The position numbers and the translations under genes were made by a program. From Girardinichthys multiradiatus (taxonomy: Eukaryota; Chordata; Actinopteri; Cyprinodontiformes; Goodeidae), in NCBI RefSeq assembly GCF_021462225.1, contig NC_061797.1:23955093-24019092 (forward strand): a stretch of 64,000 nucleotides of DNA, given 5' to 3'. The notes under the pieces were generated by a model. That model had not been told where the DNA came from and searched no databases. It saw only the letters and a program-made list of their open reading frames with translations. Positions 46,286 to 58,035 of this stretch are shown here, piece after piece; position 1 is the stretch's first letter; every line of letters starts with the position of its first letter.

Positions 46286-47853
46286 CAGGTCCTTCTCAAA
46301 ATATTAGCATATTGTGATAAAGTTCATTATTTTCCATAATGTAATGATGAAAATTTAACATTCATATATTTTAGATTCATTGCACAGTAACTGAAATATT
46401 TCAGGTCTTTTATTGTCTTAATACGGATGATTTTGGCATACAGCTCATGAAAACCCAAAATTCCTATCTCACAAAATTAGCATATCATTAAAAGGGTCTC
46501 TAAACGAGCTATGAACCTAATCATCTGAATCAACGAGTTAACTCTAAACACCTGCAAAAGATTCCTGAGGCCTTTAAAACTCCCAGCCTGGTTCATCACT
46601 CAAAACCCCAATCATGGGTAAGACTGCCAACCTGACTGTTGTCCAGAAGGCCACTATTGACACCCTCAAGCAAGAGGGTAAGACACAGAAAGAAATTTCT
46701 GAACAAATAGGCTGTTCCCAGAGTGCTGTATCAAGGCACCTCAGTGGGAAGTCTGTGGGAAGGAAAAAGTGTGGCAGAAAACGCTGCACAACGATAAGAG
46801 GTGACCGGACTCTGAGGAAGATTGTGGAGAAGGGCCGATTCCAGACCTTGGGGGACCTGCGGAAGCAGTGGACTGAGTCTGGAGTAGAAACATCCAGAGC
46901 CACCGTGCACAGGCGTGTGCAGGAAATGGGCTACAGGTGCCGCATTCCCCAGACCTGGGCTACAGAGAAGCAGCACTGGACTGTTGCTCAGTGGTCCAAA
47001 GTACTTTTTTCGGATGAAAGCAAATTCTGCATGTCATTCGGAAATCAAGGTGCCAGAGTCTGGAGGAAGACTAGGGAGAAGGAAATGCCAAAATGCCAGA
47101 AGTCCAGTGTCAAGTACCCACAGTCAGTGATGGTCTGGGGTGCCGTGTCAGCTGCTGGTGTTGGTCCACTGTGTTTTATCAAGGGCAGGGTCAATGCAGC
47201 TAGCTATCAGGAGATTTTGGAGCACTTCATGCTTCCATCTGCTGAAAAGCTTTATGGAGATGAAGATTTTATTTCTCAGCACGACCTGGCACCTGCTCAC
47301 AGTGCCAAAACCACTGGTAAATGGTTTACTGACCATGGTATCACTGTGCTCAATTGGCCTGCCAACTCTCCTGACCTGAACCCCATAGAGAATCTGTGGG
47401 ATATTGTGAAGAGAACATTGAGAGACTCAAGACCCAACACTCTGGATGAGCTAAAGGCCGCTATTGAAGCATCCTGGGCCTCCATAAGACCTCAGCAGTG
47501 CCACAGGCTGATTGCCTCCATGCCACGCCGCATTGAAGCAGTCATTTCTGCAAAAGGATTCCCGACCAAGTATTGAGTGCATAACTGTACATGATTATTT
47601 GAAGGTTGACGTTTTTTGTATTAAAAACACTTTTCTTTTATTGGTCGGATGAAATATGCTAATTTTGTGAGATAGGAATTTTGGGTTTTCATGAGCTGTA
47701 TGCCAAAATCATCCGTATTAAGACAATAAAAGACCTGAAATATTTCAGTTAGTGTGCAATAAATCTAAAATATATGAATGTTAAATTTTCATCATTACAT
47801 TATAGAAAATAATGAACTTTATCACAATATGCTAATTTTTTGAGAAGGACCTG
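46286..47853 (+). mobile_element. Tc1-like transposon, family B, copy 2 (1,568 bp)
   Basis: Same ends, same TA flanks (46284-46285, 47854-47855) and the same long inverted repeats as the 20906 element. It is collinear along its whole length except for a 42-bp deletion inside the transposase gene. It lies downstream of METTL15 in the same orientation, 25.4 kb from copy 1. Confidence 0.95.
46614..47576 (+). CDS. Tc1-like transposase, in-frame internal deletion
   Basis: 320 residues. Relative to the 334-residue enzyme at 21234 it lacks 14 consecutive residues (VKPLLNQKQRQKRL, 113/114-126/127 of the longer protein) at the junction between the paired DNA-binding region and the catalytic core, so IPQ runs directly into TWATEK. 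I count 12 further substitutions, including R31Q and I43L in the first helix-turn-helix, W65R, and F235S three residues before the second catalytic Asp. All three catalytic acids (FSDES, QHD, PIE) are retained and the frame is open. Activity is doubtful because the deleted basic stretch is conserved in the family, but this is inference. Confidence 0.88.
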   Translation: MGKTANLTVVQKATIDTLKQEGKTQKEISEQIGCSQSAVSRHLSGKSVGRKKCGRKRCTTIRGDRTLRKIVEKGRFQTLGDLRKQWTESGVETSRATVHRRVQEMGYRCRIPQTWATEKQHWTVAQWSKVLFSDESKFCMSFGNQGARVWRKTREKEMPKCQKSSVKYPQSVMVWGAVSAAGVGPLCFIKGRVNAASYQEILEHFMLPSAEKLYGDEDFISQHDLAPAHSAKTTGKWFTDHGITVLNWPANSPDLNPIENLWDIVKRTLRDSRPNTLDELKAAIEASWASIRPQQCHRLIASMPRRIEAVISAKGFPTKY

Positions 47854-48069
47854 TATACCTCTACAGAGCACTACAGTGTTGTACTGCATATGTTGTACGC
47901 AAATGACATTGTCAAAAGTTACACATAATCAGTATATCATTTCCACAGTAAATACTCTTGTGCCATTACACTGCAAATAAATCTGTTTAATCTTTAAAAT
48001 CTAATAATAATAATAATGTTATTAATAATAATGCTAAACAATATAGTTAATGTTAATGATAATGTTTTT

Positions 48070-48292
48070 GGCACTGCTGCCTTGTGGCCAGTACGTTTAA
48101 ATCCCAGCCAGGGCCTGACGGTGGGGATGTGCCTGCGTTGGTTCTCTCCAGGTACTCCCACAGTCCATTAATCTTAGGTCAATTAAAGATCTGAGAGTGT
48201 GAATGCACCTGTTCAGGGTGTTGGAGATAAGCACACTCCCCTGACCATGACCCTGCAGGGATTAAGCTGCTATAGAGAATAGATAGATGGAC
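48070..48292 (+). mobile_element. Decayed copy of the SINE, opposite orientation
   Basis: Shows GCACTGCTGCCTTGTGGCC (head), GGTACTCCCACAGTCCATTA (middle), GTGTGAATGCACCTGTTCAG and TTGGAGATAAGCAC-CTCC (3' part), matching the minus-strand sequence of 45666-46017 with many changes, and a short tail GATAGATGG. Old copy. Confidence 0.6.
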
Positions 48293-49237
48293 TTGATAAT
48301 CTTTATCATTTCGCTTTGTGACTCCAAAAATATCGGAACAAATTTAAACAAAGGCTTACTCTTAAAAAATCTACTACACATACAATGCTTTGATATCTCC
48401 CTATTGAGTAAAAACATCCTAAAGCTATATTTTATGGCAAAATCTTTGAGGACTCGTGCAACATGCAAACCAGAATAGCCCCTTTATTTCCTGGGGACTG
48501 AATGCAACAAAACAGTCTCTATACGTATTGGCAAGCTTGATTTGTTACTGACCAGTCAGTTTGAAACCTGAAGATTGTCCCTTAAATTGAACTCTTAACA
48601 CAAGAGGGCAGCTGAATGATTCATAGATGACAGTAAAGAGACTTAGCAAACCTCTCAGGAAATGGTCAGTGGTGGACTGAAAAAGAGTTAGAAAAAAACA
48701 CCAAAGACCAAATAAAAACCTTCAGGCAAATATTGCTCGAAACACCATTAAAATATGAAATCTAAATCCAGCTCCATGAAAGCATAGCACCAAAAATGAG
48801 AATTTAAGTGTTGCTCAAAGTCTTACCATGAAAACATACTTAATCCCTAACTACTGATGGACAGTGTGAACATGAATGCAAAATTACAAATCCCATCAAA
48901 GTTAAACCATTTTACACTTCAAGTATTTTTTAAATATATTCTCCGCTATATACCGTATTTTGTTGGAGAATTAAATTTGTGTGCATTTGATGTCTTTTGA
49001 ACATGAATCAAAATCACAGACGTGCAACACGTTTTATCTTGCTACAGCACACAGGATTAAACTGAAGTGTGAAGTCCAGATCTGATGACAAAAAAGTGCC
49101 TATAGGACATCTGTAACCTGCTTGCAGCGCAGTTTTGTCCTGTCTGGCAAAGTAGCACAAGAAGTGTGCCAAGAAGAACGCCAACAGATTTACTTTCAAA
49201 CGTGGAGTATTACGGCTAACGCTATAATAATCCGCTT

Positions 49238-49281
<44 letters not shown>

Positions 49282-49566
49282 TTTTTTAGAATCTGCTCTG
49301 GGATTGTTTCAATTGCAATGGACACAGAGATGGAAATGAAAAGGAGAAAACAGAAGCAAGAGAGAGAGAGAGAGGTGGGACAAAAAGGAAAAGGGAGAGA
49401 AGGAGAAAAGAATGGAGGAGATAAAAAGGAGAGAAGAGAATACAAGATAACACCCTAGAAGACTGCTTCTATATATGCAGTTGTTATATGTTGTTATATA
49501 TGCAGAAACGCATATATAACAGCAGCAATATTACTGAAAAGTGCATGGTACTAATGAATGCAAGTA
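48293..49566. other. No gene; microsatellite and purine-rich tract
   Basis: (AT)n at 49241-49276. From about 49320 to 49445 the + strand is almost pure purine with a GA run at 49359-49374. The 143-codon minus-strand open frame across this area (49014-49445) is composed of the microsatellite and the purine tract and is not a gene. Confidence 0.75.
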
Positions 49567-50810
49567 CACTGCCTGGCCAAAAAAAAAGTCGCCACCTGGA
49601 TTTAACTAAGCAAATAGGTACTAGCCTCCCATTGGACAATTAGTGCCTGGGCGTTTATGTTTCAGGTGGCAACAAGTTATTTAATCCCAACTGGTGCTAT
49701 GAGTTGCTTCTCATTTCTTAAACAACCATGTCAAAAGACACATCCTGTGGTCTTGGAAAATATGTTAGTCTGTTTCAGAAGGGTCAAATCATTGGCATGC
49801 ATCAAGCAGAGAAAACATCCAAGGAGATTGCCGAAACTACCAACATTGGGTTAAGAACTGTCCAATGCATTATTAAAAACTGGAAGGATAGTGGGGACCC
49901 ATCGTCTTCCAGGAAGAAGTGTAGCCGAAAAAAAATCTTGAATGATCTTGATCAACGATCACTTAAACATTTGGTGAAATCATATCAAGGAAAACAACAG
50001 TTGAACTCCGGGCTATGTTTAATAGTGAAAGTAAAAGCATTTCCACATGCACAATGTTTAGAGAACTCAAGAGATTGGGACTGAACAGCTGTGTAGCCTT
50101 AAGAAATCTACTAATCAGTGAGGTTAATCGGGGAAAAAAAGGCTTCCTTTTGCTAGGGAGCATAAAGATTGGACTCTGGAGCAATGGAAGAAGGTCATAT
50201 GGTCTGATGAGTCCAGATTTACCCTGTTCCAGAGTGATGGGGGCATCAGGGTAAGAAGAGAGGCAGGTGAAGTGATGCACCCATCATGCCTAGTGCCTAC
50301 TGTACCAGCCTGTGGGGGCAGTGCTATGATCTGGGGTTGCTGCAGTTGGTCAGGTCTGGGTTCAGCAACAGTATGTGTTCAAAGAATGAGGTCAGCTGAC
50401 TACCTCAATATACTGAATGACCAGGTTATTCCATCAGTGAAGTTTTTCTTCCATGATGGCATGGACATATTCCAAGATGGCAATGCCAGGATTCATTAGA
50501 CTCAAATTGCGAAAGAGCGGTTCAGGTAGCATGAGACACAATTCTCACACATGAATTGGCCACCACAGAGTGAATCTTTGGGATGTGCTGGACAAGGCTT
50601 TGTGCAGCGGTCAGACTCTACCATCATCAATGCAAGATCTTGGTGAAATATTAATGCAACACTAGGTGGAAATAAATCTTGTGAAATTGGTGAAGCTTAT
50701 CAACATAATGCCACAGCGAATGCGTGCTATAATCAAAGCTAAAGTCGGTCCAACGAAATAGTGTGTCACCTTATTTTTTTGGTGGCAACTTTTTTTTGGC
50801 CAGGCAGTGG
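49567..50810 (+). mobile_element. Decayed Tc1-like transposon, family C
   Basis: Ends CACTGCCTGGCCAAAAAAAA and the inverse TTTTTTTTGGCCAGGCAGTG, next to TA. The transposase begins at 49728 (MSKDTSCGLGKYVSLFQKGQ), with helix-turn-helix KTSKEIAETTNIGLRTVQCI. It breaks near 49985, resumes around 50060-50250 ([13 protein letters not shown]: GGTCATATGGTCTGATGAGT), continues [16 protein letters not shown], and reaches [12 protein letters not shown] (second Asp) before a stop. The DLNPIE part is unrecognisable near 50540-50590. Multiple frameshifts. The family is different from A and B. Confidence 0.82.
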
Positions 50811-50929
50811 TAACTGCGGCTCAATGTAGAATATCTGTGTATCGTTTAACACCTAAATCCAAACACCTGTGGGTGTAAGTTTGTGCGTGCTTGTGTATAT
50901 AAGGTTTTTCCATAAAAATATGCAATAGC

Positions 50930-52545
50930 GAGTGTGAGGTGCCACAGCCCCCCTGGACCTAAGACAGACATGGAGGAGATATGAGCCACAGACATCCAAA
51001 AGGAGCCCCTCGGGAACCGCCTTCGGAACCACCGCAACCTCCTTCAGAGAAGAGCAGAGGAGAGCCCCAGGGGAATCACCCAACAGCCACAGTGCAGAAG
51101 CCCCAGGGAGCTGCAACAACGTACCCACAGGCCCCACTGGCAGCCGTCTACACCAGAGCAGATCCAGCCATGGACCCAGAGACCCAGGATCCCGGGGCAC
51201 ATGACCCCCCAAGCAGAGGCCCGACAGAGCCAGGGGGCCCAGGCCCAGGCAAGCAGCCACCGGGAGTGAGCCGGCACACACCAAGCACCCAGCCCCGGAC
51301 ACCGAGAACCACCAATACACCAGTCGGCAAAGACACCAGCCATTGGCACGGAGTGTGGCGGGGAGGAAATAGGTCATACATTTAATGGGGGGCCTAAGCT
51401 AATCTAGGAGAGGGAGCAAACAGCCCCCGTACCCAGCAGGTGGTTCCCTTCGTTTCGGGGTGGAGAAAGGCAGACTGCCCCAGCACCAGCCCAGACTAGT
51501 GTGGACACCCCGAACCCGGACAACCCCCGTCCCCATCTGGAGAGGGGTCCAATCATCCCCACCCTGACTCCCAACCCCAGCCTAGACCCTGACCAGAAGG
51601 CCCTCTCCTTCTCCTGGCCTTCAACCCCAAACAGCAAACAACGAACGAGATTGTGGAAAGATCCCAAGCCTACTTCCGCCCACTCAAACGTGGTGTTGAT
51701 GTAAGTTGTTGTAAAGTGCATTTAAAAAAAAAAAAACGGGAGGGGAATAGGGTCTGCCACACAGAATCCTCAATGTCTACATGCAACTTAAACCTCAGGC
51801 ACCAGAGGTGAGGTTAATAAAATACATCCCCCTCTGGATACCATTAAGTGTGCCCACCCCCAAGGCCCTACACGTGTGTGTCATGAAAATATTATTAGTG
51901 AGAGTGTCTAAGTTGTACATTAAAACTGGGGTCTAGGCTGCCATTGGACCACGGAGATGGAAAACCCTCGAGACATTCCAATGACGCACCCACATGCCAA
52001 GGCCCTACAGGAGTGTTAGTGTTCCAAGCACTGAGTTCCAACAGAGGAGGGAGGCACCAGCACTTCCACCGAGCCCAAGGCTAGGGACAGGCAATGTGCC
52101 CCAAGAACCGACCGAAAACCAGAACCAACATCCCCAGCCCCACAGGAACTGACCAAACCTTCAAAACATGATCACCAGCCACAACACCCAGTCCCCCACC
52201 CGAAGAAGCCACCGACCCCCAACGAAGAGGAGCCAGTCTGAAGTGCGGAGCAACGACAAAGAGTGCGGCCCAACTCAAACAAACAAAAAAAAGAGCAGAC
52301 CAGCCGGCCCAGCGCAACAAGAATACACAATACAAAGGAGGGTACACAACCTACATGCCCAACCACCCCTGAACCCAAGGAACAGAGCCAACAGAGCACC
52401 CAGTCCTCGATGCCCCCTTGCACTGCACCGGACTGCAGCCACAACCAGGCCAGTGGAGCAACAAAACACACCCCACACAACACTGAGGCACACACTGAAT
52501 TCTTTACAGATTCAGAGCGTTTTCCTCTCTATGCTTCCTGATGTA
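50930..52545. repeat. Unidentified C-rich, strand-asymmetric repeat region
   Basis: About 1.6 kb whose + strand is very rich in C and A and poor in T, in sharp contrast to its AT-rich surroundings. Because stop codons are rare in such sequence, open frames of 72-174 codons occur on both strands (for example 50981-51385 + and 50853-51377 -). They are proline/glutamine-rich on + and leucine/cysteine/tryptophan-rich on -, and look compositional rather than coding. A 12-base A run at 51724-51735 separates two halves. Probably transposable-element derived (a LINE 5' part would fit) but I cannot name it. Confidence 0.55.
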
Positions 52546-53049
52546 AACTTTGACTGCTTACCACTTGTATGAATTTTCTATTTTTACATAAAGTTTAGAT
52601 TATTTTATGTAAAACACAACTTTTTACACTTAATGATGTGTTAAATAATCTAAGTTAAAGCAACAAGATGTTAGGCTGAGAAAAGTATGCAGGATATAAA
52701 GAATAGTTTAGAGAGGCTAAAATGTAAACTTTTTTCTGTTGTCATGTATAACATGTTGAATGATTCAATAATCTACAGAGAAAACTGTCATTTGAAAAAG
52801 TTAAAGATTCAAACATTTCTTCAAAAACATATTTATCTCCAGTGCAATAAGAAATGTATTTAATTAAATTCAGGTGATTTATATAACACCACTTTACAAC
52901 ACATGCACTTAAAAAAAACCTTATTCTGCTTTTCTGGTGAAAATGTTAACAAGAGACATAAGAAACTCCTGAATATCAGTTTTGGTTCATGACTATAACC
53001 ATGATTGCAAGCTAAAACTCTGCAAGGAAAAAAAAGACCAATTAAGACC
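52546..53049. other. Nothing recognised
   Basis: AT-rich spacer after the C-rich region. Confidence 0.5.
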
Positions 53050-54060
53050 AGATGCAACATGACACATCCATCATATTTTAAGAAAGACAGGGCACAGAGT
53101 CACACAGATTGCTTGGGTTATTCCAGTTTGGAACCTCTAACATCTGTAGGAAAACAATGATGCATAGGAGGAAAGTACACCCACGTTATGATACTGCCAC
53201 CACCATGTTTCACCATGGTGTCGTCAGTATGATCTGCAGTCCTGGGTTTTCTCCACACATAGCATTTTGCATGTTGGCCCAGAGGTTCAGTTGTGGTGTC
53301 ATCTCACCACAACACCTTCCACATATTTGCTCCATCCTCTTCATAGCTTGTGTCAAACTGCAAACAGGACTTCCTATTTTTTTCTTTAAACAATTAATTT
53401 CCTCTTGCCACCATTCAATACATGCAAGATTGTAGAAAACATGATTAGTAGTTCTCCCGTCAACAAATACTCTCACTTGAGCTGTGAATTCCTGCAGCTC
53501 CCCCAGAGGTACCATTTCTGTCTGGGCTTCATGTTTTTCTTAGAGGGCAAAGGTTTCCTCCTTTGTACACCTTCCATATAATTTAAAGTTGTGTAGTCTC
53601 TTTCCGATTGTACATGCATGCACTATCATATCAACAGCAGCAATATCATGCTGTAGGTCCTGTGATTAAATGTCAGGGCTTTTGGACACTTCATTTAGCA
53701 TTTTGCGGTCTGCTTTCAGGGTGAGCTTGTTTGGACAGCCAGACCTGGGCTTGTTGGAAGTTGTTTCAAATTTCCTCCACATGTTGACTGTTCTCCTTAC
53801 AGTAGAATCACTGATATCAAATTATTTTGAGACCTCTTAAACCCCTTGCCAGATTCATAAGCTGCTACAATCTTCTGTCTTAAGTTCTAAGACAGCTTCT
53901 TGTGTTTCACTATGGTATTCACTTTTATTTCAACAGTCAGGAGAATACCAAGTTAAATGTCTGAAGTTTAAAAATTGCAAACCTCCTTCAAATGCTGAGT
54001 AATGATGTTCTAATCATGTGCACCTCATATGAAATGTCTGTGTGTGATTTCCATCATTTT
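53050..54060 (-). mobile_element. Old Tc1-like transposon remnant
   Basis: Complement of a Tc1-like transposase gene in order: GATACTGCCACCACCATGTT (53190; complement of the GGGSVMVWG region), CACACATAGCATTTTGCATG, CACTTGAGCTGTGAATTCCT, GGTGAGCTTGTTTGGACAGC (GRP-like linker) and TGACTGTTCTCCTTACAGTA (N-terminal helix-turn-helix). Frames are broken throughout and no ends are visible. The open frames at 53109-53435 and 53210-53515 are by-products. Confidence 0.65.
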
Positions 54061-55320
54061 AAGTAAGAATAAATATAGAGGTGTCCTGACTGACTTTTCT
54101 CCAGAAATTGCTTTTTTGTTTTACATTTACATATATGTGCAAATATGTGAGAAAGTCACACAGGCTTCCTGTGACTGTTTACGAAGCCAACCTCTAAAGG
54201 TTGGAGAGTACTCAAGAAACAAACAAGGTCACAAACACATTTTATGCCAAATATTAAATTTAAATCCTACAACAGCTGCTGTTGTGAACAGTAAGTTTTG
54301 TAGGCATGTAGGTGATTAAAAATGCTGTTAGCAACCGAATTTTACTATTTCAGACAGCTGGCACAAATCTGTCTCAGGTGATGACAGAGAAATCCAGCTT
54401 GTTATGAGCTGACACTAGAGAGCCAACATATGTGCATTAATGCGCATGACGAACGTAATTTGCACCATCTGGAGAGGAACTGTTTGAGGAAATGAAGATA
54501 CATTTTTAAGAGAAAGTTGCATCTTTTCCTCTTATTTCAGCAGCACAATGTTACACCCTGGACTGCATGTTTTACAAAAAACACATTGCTATATTTCAAA
54601 TGTAGGGACACCAAAATGACCAGACAGATATAAAAACAGAAAATCCTGTATTGGTCAAAAACACCTGGTCAGTGAAAACATTATTGGCCCCTTACTGAGT
54701 TCATCTATTTTTCTTTTGTTGTATAATTCAGATCATCAAACACATTTTTATATCTTTCTAAAAACCTGAGTAAATACAATATGCAGTTGTCAAATAACGA
54801 TTACTAGACCTGTTTTATCAAGAAGTCAGAACATGTCTGACAAAGACATAACCTAAGTCTTCAAAAGTAATGTGCTGCCAAGTTCAAACTTGGATTCAGA
54901 GTTGACTACTATCTGGGGTTTGCGTACCTGCTGATCGAGGAGATCAAACGTTAAGTAATGATCTGCTGTTAGAGTACCTAGAGAACATTCATAGTAAAAA
55001 AAGTATTTAAGACAAACTTGACTTGAACCTGTCTTTCTGAGCCTCTGTAGAAAAGGTATCTGAGCCAAAGAGTGAAGCAGTTTTCACCTTGACTGAAAGA
55101 GGACAGCGAAGGAGCCATCAGCACCCCCCCCCCCCCCCCCTCCCCCCCCAATAATGGTATTTCAACCACAGGTGTAATTAAAAGAGAGTTCCTAAATAGA
55201 CTACTTTCCTTTGTTAACCCAAACTGCTAAAGCTAGGACCAGCAAAGTAAAATTTTTACATACCACTGATTGCCATGTTGCAAGTCCATAAATGTTCTTC
55301 TCTGCCATTTTAGTCGTCCA
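54061..55320. other. No gene; poly-C tract at 55124-55149
   Basis: Non-coding. 55124-55140 is 17 C, then T, then 8 C. Confidence 0.7.
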
Positions 55321-55321
55321 T

Positions 55322-55426
55322 TACTCAGTCAGTTGGTCAGTCAGTCATTTTCTATACCGCTTCTTCCAAAGTGGGTCGCGGAGAAGCTGGTACCTATCTC
55401 CAGCAGTCTACGGGTGGGAGGCAGGG
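55322..55426 (-). mobile_element. 5'-truncated SINE fragment
   Basis: Contains TCAGTCAGTCATTTTCTATA, CCGCTTCTTCCAAAGTGGGT and CTATCTCCAGCAGTCTACGG, the 3' end of the SINE at 45666 in the same orientation, with an expanded TGAC/CAGT tail on the left. Truncated at GGCAGGG. Confidence 0.8.
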
Positions 55427-56129
55427 TTATTTAAAACATTAAAAATCAATTGTCCGAAAAGGTTATTCTAATTTGCAAAATCATTCTTTAAAATATTATT
55501 TGATTAAAGAAATGTTTTACTTAGCTTCTGATTTTGTTTTCTGACTGGTTGTTTAAAGACATTCCAATTGCTTCCTTAATTAGTTTGAAACTTATATGAC
55601 CTCATTCCAAAATTCCTCGAGATAAACCTTGGTTTTTAAACGTAAATATCCACATTAAACTTTAATATCATTGCAACTTTTTTATTGGTTCCTTTCTTTC
55701 TTTATTTGTACATAATTAGTTCTTACTGTTTCATTTTGCTTGATAGTTTAGTTGAATTGTTCTACCGTAGTAAAGAGTTTATTAATTAAAATATTAATTT
55801 ATGAATTTATTTCTGTGCAGAGTATGCTGTTCAATAATGTCAGTGCTCGAATCACTCTTTCATCTATCATTCTAATACCACTGCCATAATGGGCTGGTAT
55901 TCATAGGACAATACTTAATAGACCGAAAGTTATTTAATTAAATATTAAATAACTTAAGCATATAATTGCACAACAAGAATTTGTCATAATCTGGCTGAAG
56001 TTCTATTTACTTTCTCTGCATACTACCCTGACTTCTCACCACTCTATGTTCTTAGACCTACCTGTGTTTTTCATGTCCTGCCTGTATTTGTATATTTACC
56101 AGTTCTTATTATTAAATAAATTCATCTAC
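55427..56129. other. Nothing recognised
   Basis: AT-rich spacer with several TTAATTAAA-type words; no repeat or gene. Confidence 0.5.
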
Positions 56130-56500
56130 TCACCATGCTGCCTTCTTGCTCTTGTCTGCACTTTGGTCCTGCAAAAACCTCACCCCCCTTGACACAAGGA
56201 TCCAGTCTACAGAAGGATCAAGCAGACAATCGAGCCTCAAAGCTGGCCAGGTGGATCCAACAGCAGGAACCCTCACTAAGGGTTCCAGTGGTTCCCACAC
56301 CACTCTTCAGGGCTTTGCCGAGGGCTCCAGCAGTTCCATTTCCCCGAGCTCCACCCTGGTTCCAAGTGTGCAGAGCTGCGGGATTGCATTGAAAGCATTT
56401 GATGGAGTTGGCTAGGGATACCCTTTCGGTTTGGCTGGGGTTGGATCATCTCATTGTGCAACTGCTGCATGTGTGGGACACACAGATGTTGCACATGAGG
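56130..56500 (+). repeat. Possible LTR-retrotransposon leader fragment
   Basis: CATGCTGCCTTCTTGCTCTT, TCTGCACTTTGGTCCTGCAA and TTGACACAAGGATCC recall the LTR/leader junction of fish Gypsy-like retrotransposons, followed by a proline/glutamine-rich stretch. No second LTR, gag or pol is visible. Weak assignment. Confidence 0.25.
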
Positions 56501-58035
56501 GCATCCACACACATTATGAGGTGTTTCACCATATACACCACACCAAGAGAGGATCATTGCAGTGTGCAACAAGCATTGAATAAGCACATGAAATCTCCAC
56601 CAGCAATCTTAACACAAGCATTGATATCTTTGCACCACAATATATGGTTATCTCTTTTATTTATTGAATTGTATTAGGCAATTAATCTCAATTCTGCTAT
56701 GTATTTTTTCTGAGCCAACCCAGGACCCCCAGATGACACTTAGCACGGGGTAATTAGAGGTGTGGTTGAGGCGTGGCCCTGCTCCTTAACTTAACATATA
56801 AACTTCATTTTAAAGAAGTGTTTACTGTGTTCCTTATGCCTGGCTGCTTGGTCTGTATTGCTTTAGTTTACAATCTGATGTTTCATTTGTCTCCAGGGAC
56901 ACTTGTTAATTATACCTACGTGCAGGGATTCGCTCATGGTAAAAGCACACTCAGGTATGTATAAAGTGTCTGAGTGGACATATATACTTTAAAATTATGT
57001 CCTCTTGTTTCTCCTCATATGAAAACCACTTTTGCAGAAAAGTAACAGGCACTTGTTGCTTGATGGAGAAGAGGATGATAACTGAGATTCTAACTCTCAA
57101 ATTGCTCTCATCTATGACTGTGATTCTCAATCACCATGGAAACAGTAAGGCAGAGATAGCAGTAAATATAATGTAAGGTGATGCTATTATTAAAACCTTC
57201 AGATCAATCCATAAATTGATTCCCTGGTACATAACCATTAGCAGCTGTTGCAGAATCACGTTTTTGAAACACACCGAGCTTCATCTGCATTCAAACCTTG
57301 TGGATCATGCATAATAAAGTCAAATCTAAACGTCTTCTTACTGTTGTAATTCCACAGGGAATACAGGACAGTGGTGTTATGCACTATTTGTCAGTTTTAT
57401 TGTAGATATTTGTATTACACGCGAGAGCAGAGCATGACTATTTTTCAAAATGATGCTAAAACTAATGATGGTAAGGTTTGTTTAGATGTTTAAATAAAGG
57501 ACTGTTAGACTGCGTACTTAAGGGTATTTCATCCACAGTCATCATTACAACACTTGTATGGGACTGATTTTCAAATAGCTTACTTTGAGAGAGATAATCA
57601 AATTTTACATGGTTCTGTTTTATGTTACATGTGAGGTGCTGTTAAGCAATTATTTATGAAAAAGTTAACGGGTTGAAGTGATCCTTTATGAGTTGAGGAC
57701 AAAGTTTCCATCTCACTGAGAACCTTCATGTTTATAGTCCATGTTTTTTGATACATACCAGTATCACAATTGACGATGTTTGCGAAATGGCAGCTTGGCT
57801 TGCTTCAAATAGGATGCATATAAATAATCATAAGCAGGTTCTTTACCCTCAACCCTTTCTTTAACTAGTGAGCCAATCAATCAAATGCTTGAAGGCACAG
57901 AAGAAGAAATTAATTGTTTTTACGCTAGAAGAGAATCCTTGCCTGATGTTTCTGCAAATTATCTCTTCTCTTACCTTTTTAAACAAGTGTCATGATTTAG
58001 CCTTATTTTCGAAAATAAATAAACCGTGAACAGTC
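56501..58035. other. No identified gene; one exon-like segment at 56897-56954
   Basis: Non-coding apart from a short segment with good splice-site context and an open frame, discussed in the findings. Confidence 0.45.

Noticed and set aside
49014..49445. 143-codon minus-strand open frame
   Set aside because: Made of an (AT)n microsatellite (YIYIYI) and the complement of a purine tract; low complexity only.
50853..51377. 174-codon minus-strand open frame
   Set aside because: Lies in the T-poor, C-rich island, where stops are rare on both strands; competing open frame on the other strand and no recognisable domain.
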